Assembly (NCBI GenBank): GCA_025149285.1
Contig: CP102274.1
Coordinates: 1,875,501-1,939,500 of the forward strand
Origin: Hungatella hathewayi
GTDB taxonomy: Bacteria; Bacillota; Clostridia; Lachnospirales; Lachnospiraceae
Length of the DNA stretch: 64,000 nt
Direction: 5' to 3'
Position 1 is the stretch's first letter. Every line of letters starts with the position of its first letter. Position numbers and translations under genes: made by a program. Positions 6,177 through 14,403 of this stretch are shown here, piece after piece. The notes under the pieces were generated by a model. It worked only from the letters and a program-made list of their open reading frames with translations. It was not told where the DNA came from and did not search any database.

Positions 6177-8366
6177 ATGCCAACAATCAAAGATATTGCC
6201 GCCAAAGCAGGGGTATCCCACGGTACAGTTTCCAATGTACTGAATAAGAGAGGGAACGTCAGCGCCGAAAAAATCCAGCTGGTGGAGCGAATTGCCAAAG
6301 AGATGGGATATAAAATGAATGTCCAGGCCCAGCAGCTGAGGGCCGGTACGGCGCGGAGAGTCTGCGTCATTGTGCCCAAGATCAGCTTAAAATGCTACAA
6401 CGACTTATATACCGGGCTGGAACAGGTCCTGAGGGAGCACGATATCAGCATAGAGCTCATATCCACCAATAATCTGGAGCGTGATGAGGAAAAAGCGGTA
6501 AAGAAGGCGCTTTCCTTAAATCCCATGGCGGTGGTGGTGGTCAGTTCCCTTCTCAAGAACAGGGGGGTATTTACCCCGGATACCAGATTTTTCTTTGCTG
6601 AAAGAAAGGTGAAGGGGATGCCGGAGAACTCCGTCTATATATCCTTCGGGTTTGAACAGGCAGGACGGGATATCGCGCTAAAATGCATCGGGGACGGCCA
6701 TCAGAATGTGGCTCTGCTCTGTGAGAACAGCATCTATTCCAACAACAAGAGCTTCATGAACGGTGTGGTGGATGTGCTGGAAGATGATAACTGCTCCTGC
6801 AAACTGTTTCCCGGTGATGACAGCATGTGGTTTAATAAGGCGTTCGATATTCTGGGCTCCAAGGAGGAATTCGATGCAGTGATCGCCATGAGTCAGGAGG
6901 ATGCCGACTATTTAAAGGCGGCCCACCAGTATAATCCGGATAAAAAGATGCCGGTAATCTATGCGCTGACCAGCAAGAGAATCGGCATCGATCCGGATGT
7001 GTGCAGATATGAGCTGAACTATAAGCTGATGGGCAGAAACATAGCGGGGCAGATCATCCATGCGGGCGGGGAAGATGCAGAGGCGGCCCCTGCTAAGAAG
7101 CAGCAGATCATCATGGAGAACGACGGATTTTATGAGAAATCACTTCCGTCTGCCGGTAAGAAAGAGAGCATCTGTTTTCTGACGATCCAGAATCTGACCA
7201 GCAAGGCGATTGGCATGCTTCTTCCTTCCTTCACCAGGGAGACCGGAATTGAAGTGAATATGATAGAGGTCTCCTACGATGAACACTATAAGATGGCTCA
7301 GACCTGCGTGCAGAACAGCCCCTATGACCTGGTCCGTATTGACATGGCGTGGATGACGGAGCTGGGCGATAAAATCTACAGACCCTTTGATGGCTCCAGC
7401 TCTTCGGTTCAATGGCTGCGGCAGCAGATTCTTCCCTCGCTCTCAGAAAATTACTCCATGGTTCATGGCATTCAGTATGCATTTCCGCTGGATGCCTGCG
7501 TGCAGATACTGTTTTATCGGAAGGATTTGTTTGAGGATGAGCTGATCAAGAGGGAATTCTTCGAGAAATACAAACGGCGTCTGGAGATACCAAAGACGTT
7601 TGAAGAATACAATGAGGTGGCCAGATTTTTTACCAGAAAGGAAAACCCGGATTCAAGAACGAGATATGGAGCGGTTACTTCGTACGGAAGGACGTTTCTG
7701 GCGGCGTGCGATTTTCTGCCGCGGTTTCGGGAACTGAAGAAGGATATCTTCGATGCACGGGGAAATGTAAACATTCTGATCCCCGAGATGAAACAGGCAG
7801 TCCGCAACTATCTGGACACGTGCCGGTACGCGGGCAGTGCTGTCTACCAGTGGTGGGGAGAGCCGACGCGCCAGTTTTCAGAAGGCAGTACGGCGATGCA
7901 TATCGTGTTCTCCAACTATGCTTCTGAGATGATTCACAATCCGGAATCGAAGGTGGTGGGACGGATCGCCTACGACACGGTTCCCGGCGGACAGCCATTG
8001 TCAGGCGGGGGCTCTGTGGGAATCTCCAGATTCAGCAAAAAGTGCGACGCGTGCATGAGCTTTTTGCAATGGCTGTACCGGAAAGATATAGCGGAAACCA
8101 TTACCTATCTCGGTGGATACGTCTGCAACCGCCAGATCAGCAGAAATATGGATATCCTGGAGCGCTATCCGTGGCTGGAAAATATGGAAAAATCCTTTGA
8201 GCCCGGCTGGAGACTCTATAAGCATGACCGGAACCCGGATTTCAATGAATTCCTGTTTGAAGATATCCTTGGGAAGGCAATCCGGTCCATCGCCTCGGGA
8301 ATTGAAGGGATGGATGATGCGCTGGAAAAGGCGCAGGCTGAATGTGAACAGGCATTTAACCGGTAA
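6177..8366 (+). CDS. LacI-type regulator fused to an extracellular-type solute-binding domain
   Basis: ATG 6177 follows AGCGAGGTG at the usual spacing; an in-frame GTG at 6168 lies within that site. The 729-residue product starts with a LacI helix-turn-helix (TIKDIAAKAGVSHGTVSNVL), followed by a LacI/periplasmic-binding-type effector domain to about residue 300. From about 325 to 710 it has a second ligand-binding module resembling family 1 solute-binding proteins (MLLPSFTRETGIEVNMIEV, SYDEHYKMAQ, PYDLVRIDMAWM, later VYQWWGEPTRQFSEGSTAM). There is no signal peptide, so the SBP module is cytoplasmic and presumably senses a ligand. LacI regulators are normally about 340 residues. It sits just upstream of a GDPD-ABC importer operon that carries matching operator-like sites. 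Confidence 0.85.
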   Translation: MPTIKDIAAKAGVSHGTVSNVLNKRGNVSAEKIQLVERIAKEMGYKMNVQAQQLRAGTARRVCVIVPKISLKCYNDLYTGLEQVLREHDISIELISTNNLERDEEKAVKKALSLNPMAVVVVSSLLKNRGVFTPDTRFFFAERKVKGMPENSVYISFGFEQAGRDIALKCIGDGHQNVALLCENSIYSNNKSFMNGVVDVLEDDNCSCKLFPGDDSMWFNKAFDILGSKEEFDAVIAMSQEDADYLKAAHQYNPDKKMPVIYALTSKRIGIDPDVCRYELNYKLMGRNIAGQIIHAGGEDAEAAPAKKQQIIMENDGFYEKSLPSAGKKESICFLTIQNLTSKAIGMLLPSFTRETGIEVNMIEVSYDEHYKMAQTCVQNSPYDLVRIDMAWMTELGDKIYRPFDGSSSSVQWLRQQILPSLSENYSMVHGIQYAFPLDACVQILFYRKDLFEDELIKREFFEKYKRRLEIPKTFEEYNEVARFFTRKENPDSRTRYGAVTSYGRTFLAACDFLPRFRELKKDIFDARGNVNILIPEMKQAVRNYLDTCRYAGSAVYQWWGEPTRQFSEGSTAMHIVFSNYASEMIHNPESKVVGRIAYDTVPGGQPLSGGGSVGISRFSKKCDACMSFLQWLYRKDIAETITYLGGYVCNRQISRNMDILERYPWLENMEKSFEPGWRLYKHDRNPDFNEFLFEDILGKAIRSIASGIEGMDDALEKAQAECEQAFNR

Positions 8367-8407
8367 CGGTTTGATAAAATAAAGAGTTCGACAAAATAAA
8401 AAAGATG

Positions 8408-8467
8408 CTGTGAAATAAATTTTAGACAGGTAGGCTGATATCTGAAATTTATTTCGCAGTCTTTTTT
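8408..8467 (+). terminator. intrinsic terminator after the fusion regulator
   Basis: A 15-base stem (8408-8422 with 8445-8459, one G-U pair) is followed by seven T residues from 8462. It isolates the regulator from the ABC operon. Confidence 0.85.
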
Positions 8468-8550
8468 TGCCTTTTTAGATTTTTAGGAGTCTCTGTTTCA
8501 AAGGCAGTTTTGTATGGAATCTGACGATAGAAGGAAAATAACGGAAAATA

Positions 8551-8564
8551 TTTGAACGTGCCAA
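8551..8564. promoter_or_regulatory. operator-like site upstream of the GDPD-ABC operon
   Basis: TTTGAACGTGCCAA, a partial palindrome around a central CG, the usual form of LacI-family operators. It lies about 130 bases upstream of a second similar site that overlaps the promoter, an arrangement compatible with looping. The rest of 8470-8679 is A+T-rich and shows no gene. Confidence 0.45.
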
Positions 8565-8679
8565 TAAGGAAGAGGCTAAAAACATAGAAGTGAAGGAAAT
8601 TAAATACTAAAATGCACAAAAAAAATGTAAAATCAATGTGATATCTATGTAAAATCAACAAATAAATATGGAAAAGATA

Positions 8680-8708
8680 TTGACACGTTCCAATAAATGG
8701 TGTATAAA
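8680..8708 (+). promoter_or_regulatory. promoter with overlapping operator for the GDPD-ABC operon
   Basis: TTGACA (8680-8685), a 17-base spacer and TATAAA (8703-8708). TTGACACGTTCCAA (8680-8693) is an operator-like partial palindrome that covers the -35 box, so a bound LacI-type protein would block RNA polymerase. Confidence 0.7.
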
Positions 8709-8737
8709 ATAGATATAGAGACAAGGAGGTACGGAAC

Positions 8738-9577
8738 ATGTACACAAAGAATCAGTCAATCAGAGAACTCATTGATAAGAACCGGATTTTGATTGCGGCT
8801 CATCGCGGTACCTGCGGTGGAAACGTGGTGCAGAATACCTGCCTGGCATATAAGAACGCACTGCTTCACGGAGCGGATATGATCGAGGTAGACGCGTCCA
8901 TGACGACCGACGGAGTATTTTATGCATTCCATAATGGGGAAGAGCCTCTGGAACTGGGCATTGAGCGGGATATCAGAACGATGTCGTCGGAGGAAGTGGA
9001 GAAGCTTTTTACACTGAATTCCCTGCGCCAGGTATGCGGACAGAAGCTGGAGCGTTTAGAAGAGGTCCTGGAGAGCTTCCGCGGGAAGTGTCTGATTAAC
9101 ATCGACAGATCCTGGTTTTACTGGAAAGAGATCATTGCTCTTTTAGACCGCATGGACATGAAAGATCAGATTCTTTTGAAATCCGGTGTAGAAGAGGAGC
9201 TCTTAAAGGAACTGGAGGAGAGCGGTACCGGCATCATGTATATGCCGATCATGAAGAGCCCGGAAGAATGGGAGATTCTTGAGAAGTACGAGATCAATGT
9301 GGCCGCGGCGGAGCTCATTTTTACGGATACGGACAGTGAATTCTTAAGCCCGGAATTCATGGGGCGTTTGAAGCGTGCAGGCATCGCACCGTGGGTGAAT
9401 GCGATTACTTTAAACGATGAGATCGTACTCTCAGGGCTGTTGGATGATAATAATGCCATTAAGATCGGTTTCGATGAGACATGGGGAAAATTGACAGACC
9501 TGGGATTCGAGATTATTCAGACTGATTGGCCGGCGTTGTTAAAGGGATACATAACAAACAAACCAAATAAAAAATAG
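8738..9577 (+). CDS. glycerophosphodiester phosphodiesterase family protein
   Basis: ATG 8738 is preceded by AAGGAGGT. The 279-residue product has the GDPD barrel signature: AAHRGTCGG near residue 20, GADMIEVDASMTTDG (the E-x-D metal pair) near 45-60, and a second His in AFHNGEE. The family hydrolyses glycerophosphodiesters to glycerol 3-phosphate and an alcohol. Two usual boxes differ: P-E-N-T reads VQNT, and the second His is followed by Asn instead of Asp, so specificity may be unusual. There is no signal peptide, so it acts on an imported substrate. It is the first gene of an operon with an SBP, an ATPase and a fused permease, which suggests the importer brings in a phosphodiester or related phosphate ester. 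Confidence 0.85.
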   Translation: MYTKNQSIRELIDKNRILIAAHRGTCGGNVVQNTCLAYKNALLHGADMIEVDASMTTDGVFYAFHNGEEPLELGIERDIRTMSSEEVEKLFTLNSLRQVCGQKLERLEEVLESFRGKCLINIDRSWFYWKEIIALLDRMDMKDQILLKSGVEEELLKELEESGTGIMYMPIMKSPEEWEILEKYEINVAAAELIFTDTDSEFLSPEFMGRLKRAGIAPWVNAITLNDEIVLSGLLDDNNAIKIGFDETWGKLTDLGFEIIQTDWPALLKGYITNKPNKK

Positions 9578-9587
9578 GAGGAGCATT

Positions 9588-10727
9588 ATGAAGAACTTAA
9601 AAAAATTTGCGGCACTGGGATTATCGGGAGCTATGGTACTGTCACTGGCGGCCTGCGGATCAGGGACAAAGAATACGACGACGGACACGACAGCCGCAGG
9701 GACGGAGGCAGCAGCGAAAACAGAAGCGGCAGGCGATACTGAGGCTGCGGCGGATACGGCAGCAGCTGGCGGAAACGTGGACAAGAGCCAGAAGCTGATC
9801 ATTTACACCAACTCCGGTTCCAACGGCAGAGACGCATGGCTGAAGGAAAAGGCGGGAACAGAAGGATATAATGTCGAAGTAGTGCAGATTCAGGGCGGTG
9901 ACCTGGCGAACAGAATTATTGCAGAGAAGAACAACCCGCAGGCAGACATGGTGTTCGGACTGAATTCCATCGAATATGAGAAACTGAAAGCGGAGAATGT
10001 CCTGGATCAGTGGGAGCCTTCCTGGGCCGGAGATGTGGATATGACGCTGGGTGACAAGGACGGATACTATTATCCGATCGTGATTCAGCCGCTTGTCAAT
10101 ATGATGAATGCCGACCTCCAGAATCCTCCGAAGGACTATACCGATCTGGTAAATCCCGAGTGGAAGGACAAATATACCATCTTAAACTTCGGAGGCGGCA
10201 CCGGTAAGACCATTCTTGCCAGCCTGCTTGTACGCTACAGAGATGACAGCGGAGAATATGGGATTTCCGATGAAGGATGGGATTTCGTAAAGAACTGGAT
10301 TCAGAACGGCCACATGGAGGTACAGGGAGAGGACTACGTCGGAAATGCAATCTCCGGCACGGTTCCGATCACAGAGATGTGGGGAAGCGGCGTTCTTCAG
10401 AATCAGACAGAGAGAGATTATAAGTTCCAGATTATGGTTCCGGAGGTGGGCGTACCGTACGTAACAGAGCAGGTAGCCATGATTACGGGGTCCAAGAAGC
10501 GCGATCTTGCAGTTGATTTCGCTAACTGGTTTGGTTCAGCGGAGGTTCAGGCTGAGTGGATGAATCAGTTCGGCACCATTCCGTGCCAGCCAAAGGCGGT
10601 AGAGGAAGCTCCAGCCGATATCAAGGAGTTTATGGATCAGGTTCATCCGCAGGATATGGATTGGGGATTTGTTGCAGCAAATATTGATCAGTGGGTTGAA
10701 AAATGTGAGCTTGAGTTCTTACAGTAG
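9588..10727 (+). CDS. lipoprotein solute-binding protein of an AfuA/FbpA-type ABC importer
   Basis: The 379-residue product has a lipoprotein signal peptide (LSLAAC, Cys about 23) and then an Ala/Glu/Thr-rich linker before the folded domain. The mature start KLIIYTNSGSNGRDAWLKE and the segment GGDLANRIIAEKNNPQADM resemble the iron/phosphate-ester/polyamine cluster of SBPs (SBP_bac_6/8 type). It binds the substrate outside the membrane and delivers it to the permease at 11813. It lies 10 bases after the GDPD gene. A hairpin follows its stop and may reduce downstream transcription. The substrate is unknown; iron is unlikely given the GDPD neighbour, and a phosphate-containing compound is my inference. 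Confidence 0.85.
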   Translation: MKNLKKFAALGLSGAMVLSLAACGSGTKNTTTDTTAAGTEAAAKTEAAGDTEAAADTAAAGGNVDKSQKLIIYTNSGSNGRDAWLKEKAGTEGYNVEVVQIQGGDLANRIIAEKNNPQADMVFGLNSIEYEKLKAENVLDQWEPSWAGDVDMTLGDKDGYYYPIVIQPLVNMMNADLQNPPKDYTDLVNPEWKDKYTILNFGGGTGKTILASLLVRYRDDSGEYGISDEGWDFVKNWIQNGHMEVQGEDYVGNAISGTVPITEMWGSGVLQNQTERDYKFQIMVPEVGVPYVTEQVAMITGSKKRDLAVDFANWFGSAEVQAEWMNQFGTIPCQPKAVEEAPADIKEFMDQVHPQDMDWGFVAANIDQWVEKCELEFLQ

Positions 10728-10736
10728 ATGACGGAC

Positions 10737-10770
10737 GGCGGTATGGTTTATGAAGATAAATGATACCGCC
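10737..10770 (+). terminator. hairpin between SBP and ATPase genes (partial terminator)
   Basis: GGCGGTAT (10737-10744) pairs with ATACCGCC (10763-10770), followed by TCTTTG. The T run is weak, so it probably attenuates transcription or protects the SBP mRNA end instead of stopping the operon. Confidence 0.55.
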
Positions 10771-10792
10771 TCTTTGTAAGGAGAGGAAAAGG

Positions 10793-11797
10793 ATGATTGA
10801 GTTTAAACATATTGAGATTAAATACGGGGATTTTGTAGCCATCAGGGATTTGAATTTAACGATTGGCGACGGGGAGTTCTTTACATTTCTGGGACCGTCA
10901 GGCTGCGGAAAGACAACGACGTTACGGGCTCTCGTTGGTTTTCTGGAGCCCAGCGCGGGACAGATCCTGATTGATGGAAAAGACGTTACCCACACTCCGG
11001 TAGAGAAAAGAAATATCGGTATGGTATTTCAGAGCTATGCCTTATTTCCGACCATGACCGTCTATGAGAACCTGGCGTTTGGCTTAAAGGTGAAAAAGCT
11101 TTCGGCGGCGGAGATTGATAAGAAGGTCAAGGATGTGGCAAAGGTGATTGAGATCAAGTCAGAGCAGCTGGTGAGAAACGTATCCGAATTATCCGGCGGC
11201 CAGCAGCAGCGTGTGGCATTAGCCAGGGCCATCGTTTTGGAACCGAAGATTCTGTGTCTCGATGAGCCGCTTTCCAATCTGGATGCCAAGCTGAGAGTGG
11301 GGCTTCGGGGAGAACTGAAAAAGCTGCAGAAGAATCTGGGAATCACGACCCTGTACGTTACCCACGATCAGGAGGAGGCCCTTACCTTATCCGACCGGAT
11401 CGCTGTATTTAACAACGGATTCGTAGAGCAGGTGGATAAACCGTACAACATCTATAATCATTCCGGATCGGAGTTTGTCTGTGACTTTATCGGGGAGATC
11501 AACAGGCTGAATGCCTCTGTACTGAGTGAAATCACGACACAGACTGGCCACGCGCTGGATGGCAGCAAGGGCGGATATGTGCGTCTCGAACGAATCCGTT
11601 TAAATGAGATTCCGGGCTATGCGAAGCTGCACGGAGTGATCCGGGATTACGATTATAACGGAGTGATGACGAAGTATCGCGTGGAGGTCATGGGATGCGA
11701 GCTCCGTGTGATCCATGTGAACGATGGACAGCCATTTATGGAAATCGGCCAGGAACTGGACATCTATGTAAATCCCAGGGATATCATGCAATTTTAA
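10793..11797 (+). CDS. ABC importer ATPase (AfuC/PotA type)
   Basis: ATG 10793 is chosen over the upstream in-frame start at 10760 because AAGGAGAGG precedes it. The 334-residue protein has Walker A GPSGCGKTT, Q-loop MVFQSYALFP, signature LSGGQQQR, Walker B ILCLDEPLSNLD and H-loop VTHDQEEA, all canonical. The C-terminal hundred residues look like a TOBE-type regulatory domain, as in PotA/FbpC/UgpC. It would form a homodimer energising the fused permease encoded 15 bases downstream. Nothing is unusual in its motifs, in contrast to the paired ATPases elsewhere in this window. Confidence 0.92.
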   Translation: MIEFKHIEIKYGDFVAIRDLNLTIGDGEFFTFLGPSGCGKTTTLRALVGFLEPSAGQILIDGKDVTHTPVEKRNIGMVFQSYALFPTMTVYENLAFGLKVKKLSAAEIDKKVKDVAKVIEIKSEQLVRNVSELSGGQQQRVALARAIVLEPKILCLDEPLSNLDAKLRVGLRGELKKLQKNLGITTLYVTHDQEEALTLSDRIAVFNNGFVEQVDKPYNIYNHSGSEFVCDFIGEINRLNASVLSEITTQTGHALDGSKGGYVRLERIRLNEIPGYAKLHGVIRDYDYNGVMTKYRVEVMGCELRVIHVNDGQPFMEIGQELDIYVNPRDIMQF

Positions 11798-11812
11798 AAG
11801 GAGGGAGTTTGT

Positions 11813-13561
11813 ATGAAACAGAGAAGCAAAAGGAAGTCTTTCAGTATACAGACCCTGATTTTAAAAATTGTCATTGTATGGGCCATTGTCGCATTTGTCA
11901 TCTATCCGAACTTAAACCTTCTGGTCAGCGTCTTCTATAAAAACGGCCAGTTTTCCACGGAAGTGTTCGGAAAGGTCTTCGGCTCAGCAAGGGCCATGAA
12001 GAGCCTGGTGAACAGCTTCATTCTGGCATTTACCCTGGTGGTTACGGTCAACATCGTGGGGACGTTAAGCGTTCTTCTGACGGAATACTGGGATATCAAA
12101 GGTGCAAAGATATTAAAACTTGCGTATATGAGTTCGCTGATCTACGGCGGTGTCGTTCTGGTATCCGGCTACAAATACGTCTACGGGGCCAACGGACTGC
12201 TGACAAAGCTTCTGGTATCCGTGTTCCCGGGCATGAACCCCAACTGGTTTGTGGGATACGGCGCGGTCGTGTTTGTTATGACATTTTCCTGTACCCAGAA
12301 TCATATGATGTTTCTAAAGAATGCGATTCATGGACTGGATTACCACACCATAGAGGCGGCGAAAAATATGGGGGCCTCCGGAAGCAGAATTTTCTTCCAG
12401 ATCGTCATGCCGGTGCTGAAACCCACTTTTTTTGCCATCACCATCCTGACGTTCCTGACAGGCCTGGGCGCCATGTCGGCGCCGCTGATTGTCGGCGGGG
12501 AGAACTTCCAGACGATCAACCCCATGATCATTACATTTGCCAAATCCAGCTTCTCCAGAGAGGTTGCAGCATTTCTGGCGGTTCTTCTGGGCATTGCCAC
12601 GATGATTCTGCTGGCGGTGTTCAGCAGGATTGAAAAGGGCGGAAACTACATATCTGTCTCAAAGACAAAAGCAAAGTTAAAGAAGCAGAAGATCACCAAT
12701 CCGGTATTCAATGTGGCGGCCCATGTGGTTGCTTACGCCATGTTTGCCATCTATGTGATACCGATTATCCTGGTTATCGTTTACTCATTCTGTGATTCGC
12801 TGACCATAAAGACGGGTAATCTGACTCTGAATTCGTTTACTCTTGCGAATTACCAGAAACTGTTTACGAGCGCAGAAGCGATTAAGCCGTATCTTGTCAG
12901 CATTGTATACTCTCTGCTGGCGGCTGTTCTGGCTGTGCTGATGGCCGTGATCTGCGCCCGGTTTGTGCGCACGGCAAAACATAAATATGATGTATTTTTC
13001 GAGTGGGGCATGCTGATTCCGTGGCTGCTTCCGGCGACTCTGATTGCTCTCGGACTGACCACGACCTACGGGGAGCGCCAGCCGATTCTGTTTAACTATG
13101 TTATGGTGGGGACGCTGGTTCTGATGCTTGTGGGGTATACGGTCGTCAAGCTGCCGTTCTCGTACCGGATGGTGAAGGCGGCATTCTTCAGCATCGACAA
13201 TGATCTGGAGGAAGCGGCAAAGTGTATGGGCGCAAGTACGCTCTATACGATGATAAAAGTAATTCTTCCGGTGATATTCCCTGCGATTATGTCCATCATT
13301 ATCCTGAATTTCAACGGGATGCTGTCGGACTACGATTTATCAGTATTTCTGTATCATCCGCTGTTCCAGCCTCTCGGCATCGTCGTGAAGGCGGCTTCGG
13401 ACGAGTCAGCCTCCATCGATGCCAGGGCCATGGGCTTTGTATATACGGTCGTACTGATGATTCTTTCCTCCATTGCACTGTATTTCGGACAGGGAGATGG
13501 GATGGAACGCATCAGAAGATGGAGACAGAGACGGTTTGAGAAAAAGGTGGCAAGGGGCTGA
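11813..13561 (+). CDS. fused two-domain ABC importer permease (AfuB/FbpB type)
   Basis: A 582-residue membrane protein made of two permease halves of about six helices each. Each half carries an EAA coupling loop: HTIEAAKNMGASGSRIFFQ near residue 185 and DLEEAAKCMGASTLYTMIK near 470. Fusion of both halves is typical of the Fe3+/thiamine/phosphonate-type importers (FbpB, ThiP). It forms the pore for the SBP at 9588 and the ATPase at 10793. The start ATG 11813 follows GGAGGG. Short tandem repeats and then a terminator lie directly after the gene, so this is the end of the operon. Confidence 0.92.
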   Translation: MKQRSKRKSFSIQTLILKIVIVWAIVAFVIYPNLNLLVSVFYKNGQFSTEVFGKVFGSARAMKSLVNSFILAFTLVVTVNIVGTLSVLLTEYWDIKGAKILKLAYMSSLIYGGVVLVSGYKYVYGANGLLTKLLVSVFPGMNPNWFVGYGAVVFVMTFSCTQNHMMFLKNAIHGLDYHTIEAAKNMGASGSRIFFQIVMPVLKPTFFAITILTFLTGLGAMSAPLIVGGENFQTINPMIITFAKSSFSREVAAFLAVLLGIATMILLAVFSRIEKGGNYISVSKTKAKLKKQKITNPVFNVAAHVVAYAMFAIYVIPIILVIVYSFCDSLTIKTGNLTLNSFTLANYQKLFTSAEAIKPYLVSIVYSLLAAVLAVLMAVICARFVRTAKHKYDVFFEWGMLIPWLLPATLIALGLTTTYGERQPILFNYVMVGTLVLMLVGYTVVKLPFSYRMVKAAFFSIDNDLEEAAKCMGASTLYTMIKVILPVIFPAIMSIIILNFNGMLSDYDLSVFLYHPLFQPLGIVVKAASDESASIDARAMGFVYTVVLMILSSIALYFGQGDGMERIRRWRQRRFEKKVARG

Positions 13562-13621
13562 GAAGGAGATTATAGAAGCTGGAAAGAGATTGTAGGAGTA
13601 AGAAAGAGATTAAAAAGCAAA
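13562..13621 (+). repeat. three 20-base tandem repeats after the permease stop codon
   Basis: Units start at 13562, 13582 and 13602 with the shared head GAAGGAGATT or GAAAGAGATT and diverged tails. A partial fourth copy (GAAGATT) starts near 13623. They are non-coding and lie between the stop codon and the terminator. Confidence 0.65.
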
Positions 13622-13631
13622 AGAAGATTAT

Positions 13632-13675
13632 AACAGGGCGCCGCATGAAAGAAATCATGCGGTATTCCTGTTTTT
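13632..13675 (+). terminator. terminator of the GDPD-ABC operon
   Basis: Nested stem: AACAGG (13632-13637) with CCTGTT (13667-13672) outside, and CCGCATGA with TCATGCGG inside, followed by a T run. Confidence 0.75.
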
Positions 13676-13690
13676 CAGGAGGCAGAGCAG

Positions 13691-14368
13691 TTGAGTGATT
13701 TTATGATGGAACAATGGATTTATGTAGCACGGCTTATCGGGGCGGCGGTATGCGGCGGGCTGATCGGTTACGAACGGCAGAGCAGGAAAAAGACGGCGGG
13801 AGTCAGGACACACGTCATCATCTCGGTGGCGGCTGCGACCATGATGATTATCTCCAAGTACGGCTTCAATGATGTTCTCGGCGAATACGTCCGCCTTGAC
13901 CCGTCCCGGGTGGCGGCCGGCATCGTGACGGCGGTTGGATTTATCGGATCGGGAATCATCTTTTTCCGCAATAATAATGTGAGTGGAATCACCACCTCCG
14001 CAGGCATCTGGGCTACGGTGGGAGTGGGCATGGCCATGGGCTGCGGCATGTATGTGCTGGGCGTGGTATCTACAGTTATTGTAATGGTTTCTGAAGTGTT
14101 TCTGGGGCGGCGGGGGTATTTTTCCAGGAAGGCGGGAGAGGAGAGAGAACTGGAGATCGAGTACAAGGACAGCGACAAGGAAGATATCTTTTCCTATATC
14201 AATAAGACGATAGAGGAGGCGGGCTGCAGGATGGAGAATATCAAGCTGACAGACGAGGATTCGCTGTGCGTACTGAACGCTGTTTTAAAAGCACCGGATG
14301 AGCTGGATGCGGCCCTGCTGGTGGGAGAACTCAAGAAGAAAAAATCAGTGAAACGGGTGTCTGTCTGA
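13691..14368 (+). CDS. MgtC/SapB family membrane protein (first of a tandem pair)
   Basis: The start is TTG 13691, supported by AGGAGG about eight bases upstream; the in-frame ATGs at 13703 and 13706 are poorly placed. The 225-residue protein has the MgtC fold: helix 1 RLIGAAVCGGLIGYERQSR, then KTAGVRTHVIISVAAA, then the Gly-rich IVTAVGFIGSGIIF and TTSAGIWATVGVGMAMG helices, and a C-terminal ACT-like soluble tail. MgtC proteins affect Mg2+/phosphate/ATP homeostasis and are not simple transporters. Its stop codon overlaps a hairpin just before a second MgtC gene, so the two are probably translated from one mRNA. Confidence 0.88.
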   Translation: MSDFMMEQWIYVARLIGAAVCGGLIGYERQSRKKTAGVRTHVIISVAAATMMIISKYGFNDVLGEYVRLDPSRVAAGIVTAVGFIGSGIIFFRNNNVSGITTSAGIWATVGVGMAMGCGMYVLGVVSTVIVMVSEVFLGRRGYFSRKAGEERELEIEYKDSDKEDIFSYINKTIEEAGCRMENIKLTDEDSLCVLNAVLKAPDELDAALLVGELKKKKSVKRVSV

Positions 14369-14385
14369 GCACGCTGTGACAGACA
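14358..14385 (+). other. hairpin overlapping the end of the first MgtC gene
   Basis: TGTCTGTC (14358-14365) pairs perfectly with GACAGACA (14378-14385). It covers the stop codon of the first gene and ends five bases before the ribosome site of the second. It could couple or limit translation of the second gene. Confidence 0.4.
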
Positions 14386-14403
14386 GGCATGAGAGGGGAA
14401 TAC

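Noticed and set aside
8449-8745. 98-codon minus-strand frame across the GDPD-operon control region
   Set aside because: It overlaps the promoter, operators and terminator and is made of hydrophobic codons from A+T-rich DNA.
9588-13561. Iron-importer identity for the AfuABC-type system
   Set aside because: Although the subunit architecture is FbpABC-like, no iron-specific residues could be verified and the GDPD neighbour favours a phosphate ester.
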